Assembly (NCBI RefSeq): GCF_043290135.1
Contig: NC_134700.1
Location: 237,015,088 to 237,079,087, forward strand
From: Rhipicephalus microplus
Taxonomy: Eukaryota > Arthropoda > Arachnida > Ixodida > Ixodidae
DNA length: 64,000 nucleotides
Direction: 5' to 3'
In this document: positions 21,196 to 33,963 of the stretch, in pieces
Layout of the letters: each line of letters opens with the position of its first letter
How positions within the stretch are numbered: position 1 is the first letter of the stretch
Notes under the pieces: model-generated
Told to the model about the DNA's origin: nothing
Seen by the model: only the letters and a program-made list of their open reading frames with translations
Database searches by the model: none
Translations under genes and position numbers: made by a program

Positions 21196-24100
21196 CTTCC
21201 CTAGGCTACGCTCGTACTTTTTGTATGATGCATTTTTTAACCATCATGTTCACTGGTATATAGGACAGCACGCAGTAAAGACATACGCTGCGTAAAAAAA
21301 AAAACGACTAGAAAGCATTCTGAATGACATGAAGATACGTGGTGACATGTGACCTGTATTGTTCTATTTTTTTCTTGCTAAGGCACGTTGCCGGACTAGT
21401 TCGTTAGGGTTCATCATTCATATAAGTATATCGCACTGCCAGAAGGACAAAAAAATAGAAAGACACACACACACACAGCGCTTTTCTTGTTTTGTTTCAG
21501 GCTTTTTTAAAGGCAATGCCTACTAGTGCACTCTTGATGTGAAAAACGTCGCACTAACTAAAACTCAGTCCAACCGAATATATTTTACAGCATATAGGGT
21601 AGTTTGTTTTAAGGCTAGGCACACTGTCGGCCCACCTAATGAACGAGAGCTCGACATTACTACATTTTCCTTTTTTTTAAATCAACATATAAAGAGGAGA
21701 AAGATAGTGAAGATTCGCAGCATATCAGCAATATTCCACAAAATTGCTGAGAGAACTGGTAAACTAGAAAAGGAAGTTCATTTAAAGCATCTTCTATGCA
21801 CACGGTGTGAGCCATATTTCAACTGAAAGTTATGATGGCGATTACGTATAGCAATAGCGGAATAATTTTTAAAGCACGTATGCGGCCCAGGAAGACAAAC
21901 AAGTCATTAAATCATGGCCCTTAAAAGCATGAAATTTTTCTTTCCTCAAAGCAGGACATACATCTTCACGCGCGAAGATAACACAGAAAAGAAAAAAGTA
22001 AGAATGTAAGCAGGAAATAAAACATTTCTGTAGGACAGTATACTTCTCACGTGGGACATGAAACGAGGCCTCACTTATGGCGTCCATCAAATACCAAGAA
22101 TAGCTCTTCGACGTGCGCCTTCCCCACCTGACTGTAACACCGTGTTTGCCGCTTACGCTCGCAACGAGAAAAATTAAATTGCGGCTGCCCTACAGGTGAC
22201 ACGCGCATGGGTTGTCTTTTCTTGTAGTCCGGCTGTGGGTTTTAATAACCATTTAACACGCCCCCAGATGGCGAACGCAACCCAGGTTCTACATTCAATC
22301 GGCGATGCTCACCCGGCTGCCACACCAACTTTTCTAATTCTGCTTTCACCGTTAACTGCTTGAGCTTCCACGAGAGTTTAGTTAATCAATAGTCATGGAC
22401 CTTAGTCGTCAGGATAAAACGTAGCAGTACAAAGTATCGACGTTGGTGCATCTACGTTGAATGGCGTTGTAACTGCTAACAACCAATAAAAATTGTGTGA
22501 CCTCTCACATTGAGAGGCAGCATTATTCAACTACTCTTTTTATAAAACACGTTTAACCTTCGTGTTATAAGCATGCTTATGACAGAAGGATGAACGATGT
22601 TTTTGTTTTTTTTACTTTTAATTTTGCCTCCATCAAAACGCGCTGATTACAGCTGTGAATTTTAACTAGCGACTTAGGCTATGCTACAAGGTGCTTTCGC
22701 GACTGAGTTGCGCCGATGCTATAGAAAACTAAAGACGAATCAATTAACGTACAACGTTACATTGAAGCATTTGGAACTTTCCATGTCAGCAGCTTCCCAA
22801 AAAGAGAGGAAATAAGGACAAATAGCTAGATGACACAAGTACCATGAGATATCAGTAATTGTGATAACCTCAGCCATGGTTGGACTTTGTCACGCAGTTA
22901 AGTATGGTGACATGTGCACTCACTTCAGATGGTGTCGTGCCGCTAAGCACGTATCTTTCGTGCACCGGACGCCACCATGGCAGCCTGAGTCATCTATAGA
23001 ATTTGATAGCCTTTAGCAAAGGTGAGTTGGTGGCGCCATCGTTCATTCTATACAGTTGCCTCGCAAAAAAAGCAAGGGCTTTCATTGATTGGTAATGAAG
23101 AAAAGCTTAAAATGAGACGTGTTTCCAAGCCTATTTAGTGTGCTATTACTCCAACTGACGAAGCTGGGGAGAAAAGCAGCATTTTTCGAAAAACTGCGTT
23201 GTCAAAGGAAACTCAAAACGATAACAGCTAGCTCTTTATCGGCTCCCGTCTTTTGATCAAAAGTTTATTATTTTTTTCTGGTGAGATTAGGTATATATAC
23301 TTATTGAACACAGCCTTGGCTTTGACAAAGTTTCCGTTGTGCTATCAAACGGCGTCGTCCAATCGTAGTCAGGTAAATCACACGTCGGTTGTCGAAAGCC
23401 CTCTTCACACAGTGATGCACAAAATAAACTAGCGCAGATAGGCGCCTTAGCATCCAATGCTTTCAATGTCACAGATGGATGAACGCGGGCACGCTCGATA
23501 AGAGTTGCAGCCCTTACTTCATTCAGCGCTTTGCGAATGCATATGTCTGGCGATGCGGAGCAGAGACGGCGTTGAGGCTTCCCGTTGGTTTTCCTCTTTC
23601 GGGAATCGGGATATTGATGGAGCACACATTTGCATCGCTTGTGTGCTTGCTGTTAGCCATTTATTCAACAAAAATGGACGTCAGGGTAGGATACTGGCAT
23701 GCAAACTTCTTGTGCGTCTGAATAGCAATGCGAATATGCCCTCTTTGGCTTCCATACTTAATCAAATACTATATATTTGCGCCATTTGTTTAACTTCGCT
23801 CAGTTCAGTATTTTCACTGCAACGACTCTTATTTGCTGTAGAGAGACAGAGGAAGAATGCCTTTGTAAATTCACTGATGTTTCTGTTAATGCCGAAAATT
23901 CAACGTTTTCTCGAACCTTTGCGGAAATAGAAGCTATAAGTGTACCTCAAATAAATGAATTCCCGAAGTATATTACAAATATATAGAACAAAAAAGTAAA
24001 CAAAACACAATAAAAAGGCTTCTACAAAAATAATGATTTGATAATCCTGTAAATAGCCTGCGGGTAGTGTTTTAATACCTTTTCCAGTTTTCTCACTGGA

Positions 24101-26351
24101 ATGTTTACATGTCAAAGCACTTTAACACCACCTGCCGAAAATATGGTCTGCCATTTCTCAATATGTGTGCGGAACTTCTCAATGTCTGCGTGTACTTCCC
24201 GAGACTATTATAACTAACCAATGACTTTACGTAAATAAAACTGCTTTGTTAGACCTTATTGTTACCGAACCAAAGAAATGCTTCTACTTGTATATGGTAT
24301 CGCCATACGCGCATGCACTTATAGACACAGAAGCTGTCCTTTCTGTGATTACTAAAAAAAATCATGCTGCAATTGTAGAATAGTGACCACGCCACTGTCT
24401 GATATTGCCCTTTGGGCAGTGACATTACATTACTTCATGTCTACGTCTCAGTTTACAGCTCGTATTGCCATTCAGTACACCATAGATCTATAGAAATTTT
24501 CCTCAAGCTTTTAGTATGTGCATGTTTGCCTGTTACTGCTATCGCAAGTTTACTAAAGTGGCACTTCTCACTGATACTGTATTGCCTGAATAAAACTTTC
24601 AAATTTGAAAGTTACTTTATAGTTTTCTTTGTGAATATTTTTTGTGCTTTTCATGGAGATGGAATTGAATGCACGTTGAGAAGACCAACGCTGCAATCTA
24701 TCAAGTTGCGCTTATTTCACCCCAACTTGTGGTTTCTCGAAAAGGAACTGCAAGTTAGAGGAGACGCGTTTAGATCGCGTGCTTGAGTTATGCATCCCAA
24801 GCGGCGGAGAAGTTTGTGCATCAAAGAGGGCTGGAATTGCGCGTGAAGGCTGCCCGAAGATCTGGAGCTGCGGCAGAGGGTATTGAAACAACCCCGGGAA
24901 GACATCCCCATGGGTGCTGTTCCTGGCCGCCACGCCACCCGCCATACGCCACACCAGATTCGCGATGCACCAGACCAGAATGATAATCGATGTTTCGTAT
25001 CATCCCCGTTGCGAATAATAGAAGCTTCTTGTGGCTTTGCTGACGGCGTGCGTGCCACTACGGAGCGCGGACGTATCTGTTTACTAACAAAAATTGTAAC
25101 ATTGTGCGCATGCGAGCCCCCCCCCCCCCCACCCCCAACCTTCCCTCCCACACGCACATACACACACAACGAACCCTTGATTGGTCAGTTCGCCACAAGC
25201 AGCTATAAATAGTGGTGAGTCTTACGAAGGTGGCAGAATCCTTTTTCTTGGACATCCCAGATACAAGAGGTCATGTCAATAAGTTGTTATATTTTGTAAA
25301 ATGCAAAAGTCATTGCGTGTTACGAAATGGCTGGCACCACCTTTTACTCTATCTATCTGACAAGTGTTAGATAGGTGTAGTACCGTGCGTTTTTCATCGA
25401 GTGGCCGTGGTAGTGCTTTGAAAAAGTTTCCAGGATGGTAAATGACACGAACTGTGATGCTGGAAAGGACCTGATGCAAAATATATTGTACAGCCACAAC
25501 AGTCAGCTGAATGTTTAAGAACAAAGTCTGGTTTCTCAATTCTTCTCCCTATCTTTATTTAATGCAGCAAAACCTACTTTTGAGCCAAAGATTCTAGCAA
25601 ATTAAGTGAACATGAAAATTTTTTCAAGACCCCCAGAAACTTACTCCACATGGAGTACCGCGAGATCAATTCTTCTTTTTATCTTTCCCTTTCTCTTTGT
25701 TTTTCAAGTGCCTCGGCTTCTGCTGCTCCTATAAACTGAGTACTCCAGAATTTTTAAATTTTTTAAAAGCTATATTGTTGTTGTCAAATGCCGTGTGCTT
25801 ACTTGTTTTCGCAAGATAATATGATTGCACAACATTGCTGACAATGTTTGGTGTCAGACAATTTCTGTGATTTCAAAATAGCTATTCAAGAAAAAAGCAG
25901 CTATGACTAGCAGAGTGCTGGACGTACTGCATCTGAAAGATTGCGACATATTTTCCAGGCACTGATGTTGCGGTACTTATACACACAACACACTCAGTGA
26001 AAAAATCGGGTTTCGTGAGGTACTGAGGGAAATAGACCGAGCCTTTCCGGTTTTCCTGAAATTTCGATGTCAAAAACGTCCACTTGTAGCGTTCATTTTC
26101 AAAACCAAGCGTGTACACAATTGTCAGGCTGGCTGAAGAACAAGCCACTCCTAGTCAAGTCAATCTATAAACTTTGGCGCTAGATGTGCTTGTACGTCCT
26201 TTTTCCAGTTGAAGCATGATAGCGTTAAATAGCTCGTTTCACTGAAATTCTGGCGTCGGTGCCGGCGTCATTGGTTGGGAGCAAAAAATAATCATCTTGT
26301 GAGTGACCGAAAAATTATCTATTTAGTGACCGAAAAATTGTGAAAGGCTCA
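21196..26351. other. Anonymous DNA, no supported gene
   Basis: More than 5 kb without a recognised element. Short CA (21461-21476) and C-run (25117-25134) tracts occur. Frames at 23287-23625 (minus), 23505-23930 (plus) and 24412-25169 overlap on opposite strands and show no domains I know. Confidence 0.4.
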
Positions 26352-26366
26352 AATAATGTAAATAAT

Positions 26367-26604
26367 TGATTGATTTGTGGAGTTTAACGTCCCAAAACCA
26401 CCATATTATTATGAGAGACGCCGTAGTGGAGGGCTCCGGAAATTTTGACCACATGGGGTTTTTTAACGTGCACCCAAATCTGAGTACATGGGCCTACAAC
26501 ATTTCCGCCTCCATCGGAAATGCAGCCACCGCAGCTGGGATTCGAACCCGCGACCTGCGGGTCAGCAGCCGAGTGCCTTAGCCACTAGACTACCGCGGCG
26601 GGGC
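26367..26604 (-). mobile_element. Ruka-like SINE with perfect 15-bp target duplication
   Basis: Minus-strand copy close to consensus: tail GATTGATTTGTGGAG at the left, B box (GGGATTCGAACCC) near 26538 and head ending CCGCGGCGGGGC at the right. AATAATGTAAATAAT flanks it at 26352-26366 and 26605-26619. A young insertion. Confidence 0.95.
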
Positions 26605-26619
26605 AATAATGTAAATAAT

Positions 26620-28274
26620 AAATAAAAAAATTAAGACCAGGTTGTTTTGTGGTAAGCGGGTGTTATACCACATAGACACGGCTCTTTTTTTTTTTCATGG
26701 TACTTATTCAAGTAATAGAATACAGACACAAATAAAGCAAACAGATGTAGAATTGCATCGCGAATGTATTCATAATCAGAGGCATGGCTCTGTACGCTTG
26801 CGCACAGAGCTACGTCTCTGCTTTTGAATACAGTGAAAATAACTTTCTTCGTTTTTGGAGGAATTCCAGGAACCTACCAAATTTCATATCTAACACGAGC
26901 TCTTTTTCCCACGTTGGTACCGTATAGCATAAGAACCATCAAATGCTTCCTCAGTTGGACTTTTTTTTTCTTCCTTTCAATGGTCCATTGGCAAAGTTCA
27001 TCAATCAGCTTTTCGTAACAAATATTTAAAACTGCCACGTATTGCGACAAGGCGGTTCAAGGAGGAGTGTACGGGACCATGTTCCAGTTTTTGCTTTTAC
27101 TATTTCTCTTGCATAACACCACCCAAAACACCAAGATTGTCTTTTGAATAAATGAAAGCCTGCAAAGAAGCATGTCAGGGAAGCCAACCCGTCCACAAAC
27201 GGCTGATAAAACGTCCTAAAAAATATACAAGAACGTTATAGTGCCTTTGAAGGGTCCTCATTTAGATAGGGCCGGAAAAAGAAAGAGTATAAGATATACA
27301 GCTTAAAAGACATCGCCGAGCCCTCCAAAAGTGATAGATGGAATTGCTCTTTTGGTGAAAGTATAAATTTTGAAAATGTTAAACAATAAATTAAAAACTA
27401 GGCGAACGGTCAGAGTGACAAAGGAAGCGTGTTGGCCTGGGCAACGCTCTTCTCGATAAGGGAGACAATAGATCATCATGCTCCGCCCTGCGAGTAGTCT
27501 TGTGCTTGCACGTTGGTTCGGCTCTATAAAACAAAAACTGTCGAGCCTATTCCAGATGAAAACCTTGAAAGCGATGTCAGTCTATTATGAAAAGCCTATC
27601 ATATAGAGATGGTTGTGAACTGCTGTTAATTATCTAAAAATAGCTATAGTATCCAAGCACAAGTATATCGAAATTCAATATATCTAGAAGTTTTTTTTTA
27701 ATACCATGCGCTGTCCTACATATGTATAAGTGTGTTTAGGCACAGCCTAGATCTGCATTATATTAGCAGGTTATGAGAATCGGAACATGTTTGGCATCAC
27801 ACAACATTTGCGAACTCACTCGTGTTTCTTTGCTGTTACACTTTCAAGCTGTGTCGTATACCTATGAAATGGTGCATGCGCCTTTAGATACCCCATTACA
27901 TAAAATAAAGAAGCTTTACAAGCAATGTAGAGCAGTTGTACCTATATTCGTGATCGCTATTTCAATCTTTCGGTGCTTTAGAGACATCTACACAGCGAAA
28001 AAGATTGCGCAAAATTTTGGGCCTTGATAGGCTGTTCATTTACGTGAAATAAAAGCGTGATCTTTCTCACAGTTTTATTTTCCAGTCAAAATCTGGTTGG
28101 ATACTCATTTTTATGTCGCTGCATAGCCCCACCGTCACCCACCGAAAGTGATTGTGTTGAACGGTCGAGCAAATTACTAAATGAAGAGGCTTGCAAGAAG
28201 GCCGTAGTAATCATTGCCGGCTCAAGCAACGCACGTGTGTATTCATAAACAAAACACAGTCGAAGTGATTTTTC
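26620..28274. other. Anonymous AT-rich DNA
   Basis: No shared repeat and no recognised coding sequence. Confidence 0.4.
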
Positions 28275-28288
28275 ATCATTTATAACTG

Positions 28289-28518
28289 GCCCCGCCACGG
28301 TGGTCTAGTGGCTAAGGTACTCGGCTGCTGACCCGCAGGTCGCGGGTTCGTATCCCAGCTGCGGCGGCTGCATTTCCGATTGAGGCGGAAATGTTGTAGG
28401 CCCGTGTGCTCAGATTTGGGTGCACGATTAAGAACCCCAGGTGGTCGAAATTTCCGGAGCCCTCCACTACGGCGTCTCTCATAATCAAATGGTGGTTTTG
28501 AGACGTTAAACCCCCCAT

Positions 28519-28550
<32 letters not shown>
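28289..28550 (+). mobile_element. Ruka-like SINE, plus strand, with long (CAAT)n tail
   Basis: Reads head to tail on the plus strand. A box TGGTCTAGTGG at 28301-28311, B box GGTTCGTATCC at 28345-28355, body, then CATATCAATCAAT with about eight CAAT units. ATCATTTATAACTG at 28275-28288 and 28547-28560 is a 14-bp target duplication. The pol III boxes are nearly intact. The tail shows the simple-repeat end that the partner LINE machinery would recognise. Confidence 0.95.
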
Positions 28551-28552
<2 letters not shown>

Positions 28553-28560
28553 TATAACTG

Positions 28561-29624
28561 CGTATCTGGAAGTGTGAATGCTACTGCATGGTTGGCGTAA
28601 TAGTACACACTCAGTCTGCGTCAGTGCAAGCCTCCATTTTCTGATAACGTTCCGAGAACAGCGTTCCCCGCTTGTCAAGGAAATATGTGGGTGCGGGCGA
28701 TGCGTCTTTAATTGAGGAAGTAGAATCGATTAGAGCAACTCGTGTGAGCTCCGCATTTTGACTCACTCCACTCAGGCATACCTAAACATGAGCAATATAA
28801 GTTAGTGGTGCGCAAGGAAAAGTAAAAAAACAGTGTTTCCAAAAAGGTGCCCGGCCACTCGCACTTTGATTTCGAATCTCATATCACGTTCCATCATATC
28901 TCGAATGTAAATCATGGGCGTTAATGTTTGCCGAAAGTGCCCCCACCCACCAATCTAGGCAGTGGATGAAATGTAAATATGCGCTCACGTTTGATAAAAC
29001 GGCGTTGCGTGGTAGAAACTTCACTCTTAACAAGCTAGAAGCTACCGGCTTGTGTTTTATTTATTTTCACACATCTTCAAGTGCACTATTTCATTCCCAC
29101 TATGCCCTAGGCAGAAGGAAGGGGAGGAGGAAAAGAATGAAAGATAATAGATTGACCACACGTGCGTCTAGTTTGCTACAATGTTCGGAAGAAAGTGATT
29201 AAAATAGGCAAAGAAAAAAGATATGAAGAATAAAGAAATGCCGGGGTGTTGTTCTGCGATGCAAACCCTAAGAAGAGCTTTCAACTAAGTCATTCGTATT
29301 TCTACCTTCAAAGTTCGGCAGAAATTGCTTTACGAGGGTTCGCTTGGATTTTGTTTCACCTTTGATAGTATGAATTCTGATTTTTTTTTTCGCAACACTG
29401 AAATGAACACAAATTTTCCGCTTACTGCCATATCCTCAATATTTGATTCATTTGTCCTTTTCAATTTTAAGGGAAGACTTAAGAATAATTTTTATCTTGT
29501 TTTATCGTTTTAGAACATGCAAGAATGGAGAAGAAAATACGCAACATGCATTGTTTTATAAAGTTTCCCGTTAGATTTTGCAGATTGTTGATGAAAACGT
29601 AGAACCACCAGGGTAATTTTTATA
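28561..29624. other. No recognisable gene
   Basis: AT-rich with a ten-base T run at 29380. Nothing supported. Confidence 0.4.
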
Positions 29625-30110
29625 GGAAAAATTCACAGCATATCCACGGAGTGAATGATGATCGGTGGGGCGAAGCGTTGGTCAGTCCGTCCATGCTTCC
29701 GTCTATGCGTCGGTCGATGTATCCCTCCATCCGTGGGACCGTTGGCGCATCCGTTCTTCTGAGCGTCCATCCATGCATCTGTCCGTATTTCCTTCCTTCC
29801 ATCCGTCCGTCCATCCATGCGTCTGTTCGTGCGGCCGTCCATTTGTCTGTCTGGCCGTCCGTCCGTGCGTCCACACCTCTGTCTGTCTGTGCGTCGATTA
29901 GTCCATCCGTCTATCTGTATATCCATCCGTCTGTCCGTCTATCTAGTGAATACTCCAAGTATAGCCATCTCACATCTTTTCATCATGTATACAAGTGCTG
30001 CTATCCACCGGACATTCTAGTACCGCTTTTTCGGGTATGTGCCACTGGTGGCTACATACACCATTGGAGGATGGACAGGCCGACACCCTAGGGAGCTTCG
30101 TTTCTAAAAC
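29625..30110 (+). repeat. CACGGAGTGAATGATGA family repeat with internal (GTCC/ATCC)n minisatellite
   Basis: Complete-looking copy: left edge ATTCACAGCATATCCACGG, GTGAATGATGAT, then a degenerate tetranucleotide tract of GTCC, ATCC and CTGT words (29675-29945). After it comes CTAGTGAATACTCCAAGTA, a GGTGGCTAC block, and right edge GGGAGCTTCGTTTCTAAAA. Frames through the tract encode Ser/Pro/Val or Asp/Gly/Thr/Arg repeats and are artefacts of the tetranucleotide. Copies at 47.7 and 51.1 kb keep the same order. Confidence 0.75.
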
Positions 30111-30640
30111 ATGCCTGCGTCACAAGTTTTTGTTGTATAAAACGCGCAGTTTTCCGTTCATTCCTTCGTTCCAATTTACGAGATTATGGCATCTAGTTTT
30201 GATTTATATTCAGAACTCTTGGCAGACAATGACATTATTCAGTAGCCATGGAGACCAAGTGCAAACTTATATTACTTGGCATAAATAGGTGCTCAGTGAA
30301 GTGTGCGTTAGCTATATCTCTAATCTTCCTTGTTTCCAGAATATTTTTGTTAATCTTCAAGTGATACATGCTCCAAGTACATTCGGTAGAACTAACTTTA
30401 GCTACGGCATAATGAAGCGGCCAAAAGTACTCAATTCACAAAAATAAAAGTGTTCAAAAATCTTAGTTTTTAACTTCATTTTTAGTTTATGGCATTCGAA
30501 TAACTTGAATGTTGCCCTAGTTTCGACCGGCTTCCACCACCATCTTCCCCTTTTATATACATCTTGTTCTCTTTTGCCAAGCTGAGACACCACAACAATG
30601 CTGGACAAAGTCTTCACGAGCAGCAATAAACCTAATTACA
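30111..30640. other. No recognisable gene
   Basis: AT-rich, nothing supported. Confidence 0.35.
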
Positions 30641-31190
30641 TGATACATGATCAATTTCAGAGGCACACCAACGAAAAAATCACCGCCACATTCACAAAGT
30701 GAATTGCGGCAGAGGAGCTTGCTCGGAGATGACTGGCTAAACCGCGACTCCTCCGTACACATTCCTGCACCATCCTATAAAGACGTGACGGGTTGGCGTG
30801 ACGGCGCGCCGCTTCACTTCTGCTTCGCTGGCCCGTAGCTCCGGGTTTGCTTCACGTTTGGTCCTCTTGAATCGGTTTCTCGGGCTCTCACCGCAAGGTT
30901 TTGGCGGTGGATTGGAGCTGCTGCGTTGCGAGGCCGCCGCGCTGCTGCCTTGGCTTCTGGGGTGTTCATGCTGCGGAGTGGTAATGAACATACCAATGAG
31001 TGGTAACGGAGTCTGTTCACTGAGGGAGCTCCCAGCGAAGAAAAAGGAAACGCACCAAACGCGAGCGCTGTAACAGGCGTGGCTCTCTAGCGGTCACCTG
31101 TCTAACTATAGAGAACCCGGCACCGAGTGTGTGGGTGGTGTGCGGGCGGAGCAGCGGTGTGCCGCTTCCGTGGCTCACCAGAGAGCGCAT
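30641..31190 (-). repeat. GC-rich repeat encoding degraded helical repeat
   Basis: The minus strand between 30815 and 30990 encodes TPEAKAAARR and, in another frame, KREANPELRASEAEVKRR. These resemble the DPELR/REA units in the plus-strand frame at 4.8-5.0 kb. Frame changes show it is broken. The block is GC-rich against AT-rich surroundings. It is likely a second, older copy of a repeat carrying that peptide. Confidence 0.45.
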
Positions 31191-33659
31191 CTGCGAGACA
31201 ACACAGTGGGTCCTCTAGGGGTAGCAATGAGAACTAGTGTACACGCCGCCAACAATAAACAAGGGGCAGCATAAGGAGCATGACGAGCAAGCTTCTAAAA
31301 CAAAAACAAAAAAGACCGGCTGGTTGCATATTTCAGTGTTTGTTTCAGGGCTCTCGCGCAGTTTCATTTCTGTTGAAGCAGTCATTTCATTCTCTTGACA
31401 TACAAGATTTAAATTCTTTTCTGTACAGCAGTATTGTTGGTATATGTAATAAGCCTTTTTAGAAGTTCGAGCAGGTATAGCCAATTACATGTAAAAACGT
31501 AAATATGGTTAACATCCAAACCTCTCCGAATGAATTGTGCTTTAAATGCTTTCTTCTTTAGGTATTTGTGGAAGTTTTCAATACTGAGCTCCTGACAACT
31601 CTTTTTCGATGACAGAACCACATGCCCAATTTACTGAAACATCCGCTTTTTCTGAAGTATAAAGGTAAGAATCGGAGAACCACAGAATGGTTACACACAT
31701 GACATATATTTCTTCTACCATCTCCCTGTGGCATTTTTCTTTGCTTTGCTGAAATGGTTTAAACACGCGTACTTGCCGAGACTTCTGTAGCTGACGTGGG
31801 AAGCCTTGCAGGACTTGAAGGATCTGAATTCAAAATGCAGCCTCACTTCGTATATCAACGACGTCACTACGCACGAACCTTGTTGTGGTCATCTATTGTG
31901 GTCGTGCCGCAGGAAACGTGGTTACTTAGCAAGTGCATGTTTACTACAATTAATATTCCTCCTAAAAATGCTAGCCATGCTTTGTAAAACATTCGAAGAT
32001 ATCGCTATCGCATTTATTGTTTCGTCCTTGTGGTGACACGTTTCTTTTTAGACTTCATCAAAAGAACTGGACAAGATATTAAGAGAGATAAAAGAAGTGT
32101 ACCGAGTTTTAATAAATAACGTTAATGTACGCTCAAATTAGGACACAAGTTGTAAAAATACAGCAAGGCCATACTTTCGAGTTTGCGTTAAACTTATTCA
32201 AATATAGCACGTTTTCCTTCTTCTACCTTCTACCTTTACCTTCTACCGTTGGACCTCAACGTATCAAACAGTTGTCGCTGTTCTACCATGTACTTTCTAG
32301 TCTTATGCAGAAACTACACGGTTGTTGTACTGAAGAGCAATAAGGCAATCAACACAGAAAACACTTCAAAATAAGGTACTTTCACAATAGCTCATATTGT
32401 CTTTGAGCTTGTTTTTGAGTCTGTCTGCAGCTTCTCTTGCTTTTGCTCTGCGTTTTTGTGCTTATAAATATTACTAGCCTTAATCCATGGTCGGTACGAA
32501 ATTAGGAAATCACCATGAATGAAACAAGCGCTTTTGCTAAATCAAGAGAAGTTGGGCTTCTTCACAACATCAGTGCGTTTGCAGAGGAGCCTGGTTTCTA
32601 CATTTCTTGTGGGTTCACTTATAGAACAGGCTATTTTATGCTTGTTTATTTCCCTATACTATTAGAACAAGGGTAATAGATGGTTGTACGTTATTATTAC
32701 CAGTCCGGCAATCATACAGAAACGCAGTCAAAGAAAGAAGTAGCAGCTCTCTGGTAGTTTTATTCAGAGAGACGGTAACCAAACGCTTCCACACAAAATA
32801 TTAACAAAAAAGGGGTTGCGAAGAGAAATATGATATGCAAAAAAACTAACGCGTGTTAGTTATATCACAACTCGTTACAAAATACACAGAATGGCTTTAA
32901 AAAAAGACATATCAGTGTCTTGGTTGACAAGTACTCAAGCACAGTTTTGCTAGTTCAATATTTAGTTGTTTCCCGACCTCTCAAAGAAAGTGTTGACAAG
33001 TAATGTTCCATCCAATTTATGTTACTTAAATCTGTACACTAGTGAACAGTGTCAATTACAGAGCATCGGACATAGAAACACCATGTGGGCAAGCCAGAGA
33101 GTTGAATTCTGTAAAAACTACAGTGCAATCTTGTGCTAGCTGGTGTGGAGGCTACGTGAGCTGTTGCTCAACTAGCATAAAATTGACGCGAAGTACAGGC
33201 TTCTAGTCGGCTTCGAATGGACTTCATTCTTTGGATGCTTGGTGCCTCTTCACTAAAACTTTTACAAAGTGACACCAAGTTGTTTCTAAAAAATTTCATT
33301 CACTATTTTGTATGTAAAACTGCATCTGGAAAGCTTATCTAAACTTGATAGTGAAGGGAAGCATGAATGAATTGAACAACGAGTGTATATGCACTGCTCC
33401 GCAAATGAGTTCTATATTCGGTGTTACCAAGTACTGAAGTATTTTTTTTCGTGTCAGTGAAAGCAAACAGGCTTGTTTCTCTCTCGTATGTACTCATCAC
33501 ATATTTAAAGAAATGCAAATACTGCATCGAGTGAAAAGTGTCTCAGATAGTGAAAACGTTTGTGAGAAAAGCTCCAAATGCATCGTCTGCAACGACGCCT
33601 TGGCGAGCCAGGCGTCGCAACAGACAATACCTTTGTGACTATGTTAATTCAACGTTATG
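31191..33659. other. Anonymous AT-rich DNA
   Basis: No repeat or gene recognised in 2.4 kb. Confidence 0.4.
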
Positions 33660-33670
33660 AAATTCTAAGT

Positions 33671-33952
33671 AGATAGATAAATATGTGGAGTTTAACGTCA
33701 CAAAACCACCATATGATTATGAGAGACGCCGCAGGCTCCGGAAATTTCGACCACCTGGTGTTCTTTAACGTGCACCCTATTGATTTGATTGATATGCGGG
33801 GTTTAACGTCCCAAAACCACTATATGATTATGAGAGACGCCGTAGTGGAGGGCTCCGGAAATTTCGACTGCCTGGGGTTCTTTAACGTGCACCCAAATCT
33901 GAGCACACGGGCTTACAACATTTCCGCCTCCATCGGAAACGTGCACACTATA
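33671..33952 (-). mobile_element. Tandem chimera of two truncated Ruka-like SINEs
   Basis: Two SINE 3' parts lie head to tail on the minus strand: 33682-33778 (ends inside the body at GTGCACCC) and 33779-33944 (body without the tRNA head). AAATTCTAAGT at 33660-33670 and 33953-33963 flanks the pair as a single unit, so both parts appear to have been inserted together. The first part has a 9-10 base deletion (GACGCCGCAGGC). No pol III promoter remains. Confidence 0.85.
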
Positions 33953-33963
33953 AAATTCTAAGT

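Noticed and set aside
23287..23930. Overlapping frames on both strands considered as a host exon
   Set aside because: No splice-flanked conserved domain and no similarity that I recognise.
29620..30091. Asp/Arg/Thr- or Ser/Pro/Val-repeat frames resembling low-complexity proteins
   Set aside because: Frames across the GTCC/ATCC minisatellite; the same occurs at 47715-48086 and every frame is open for the same reason.
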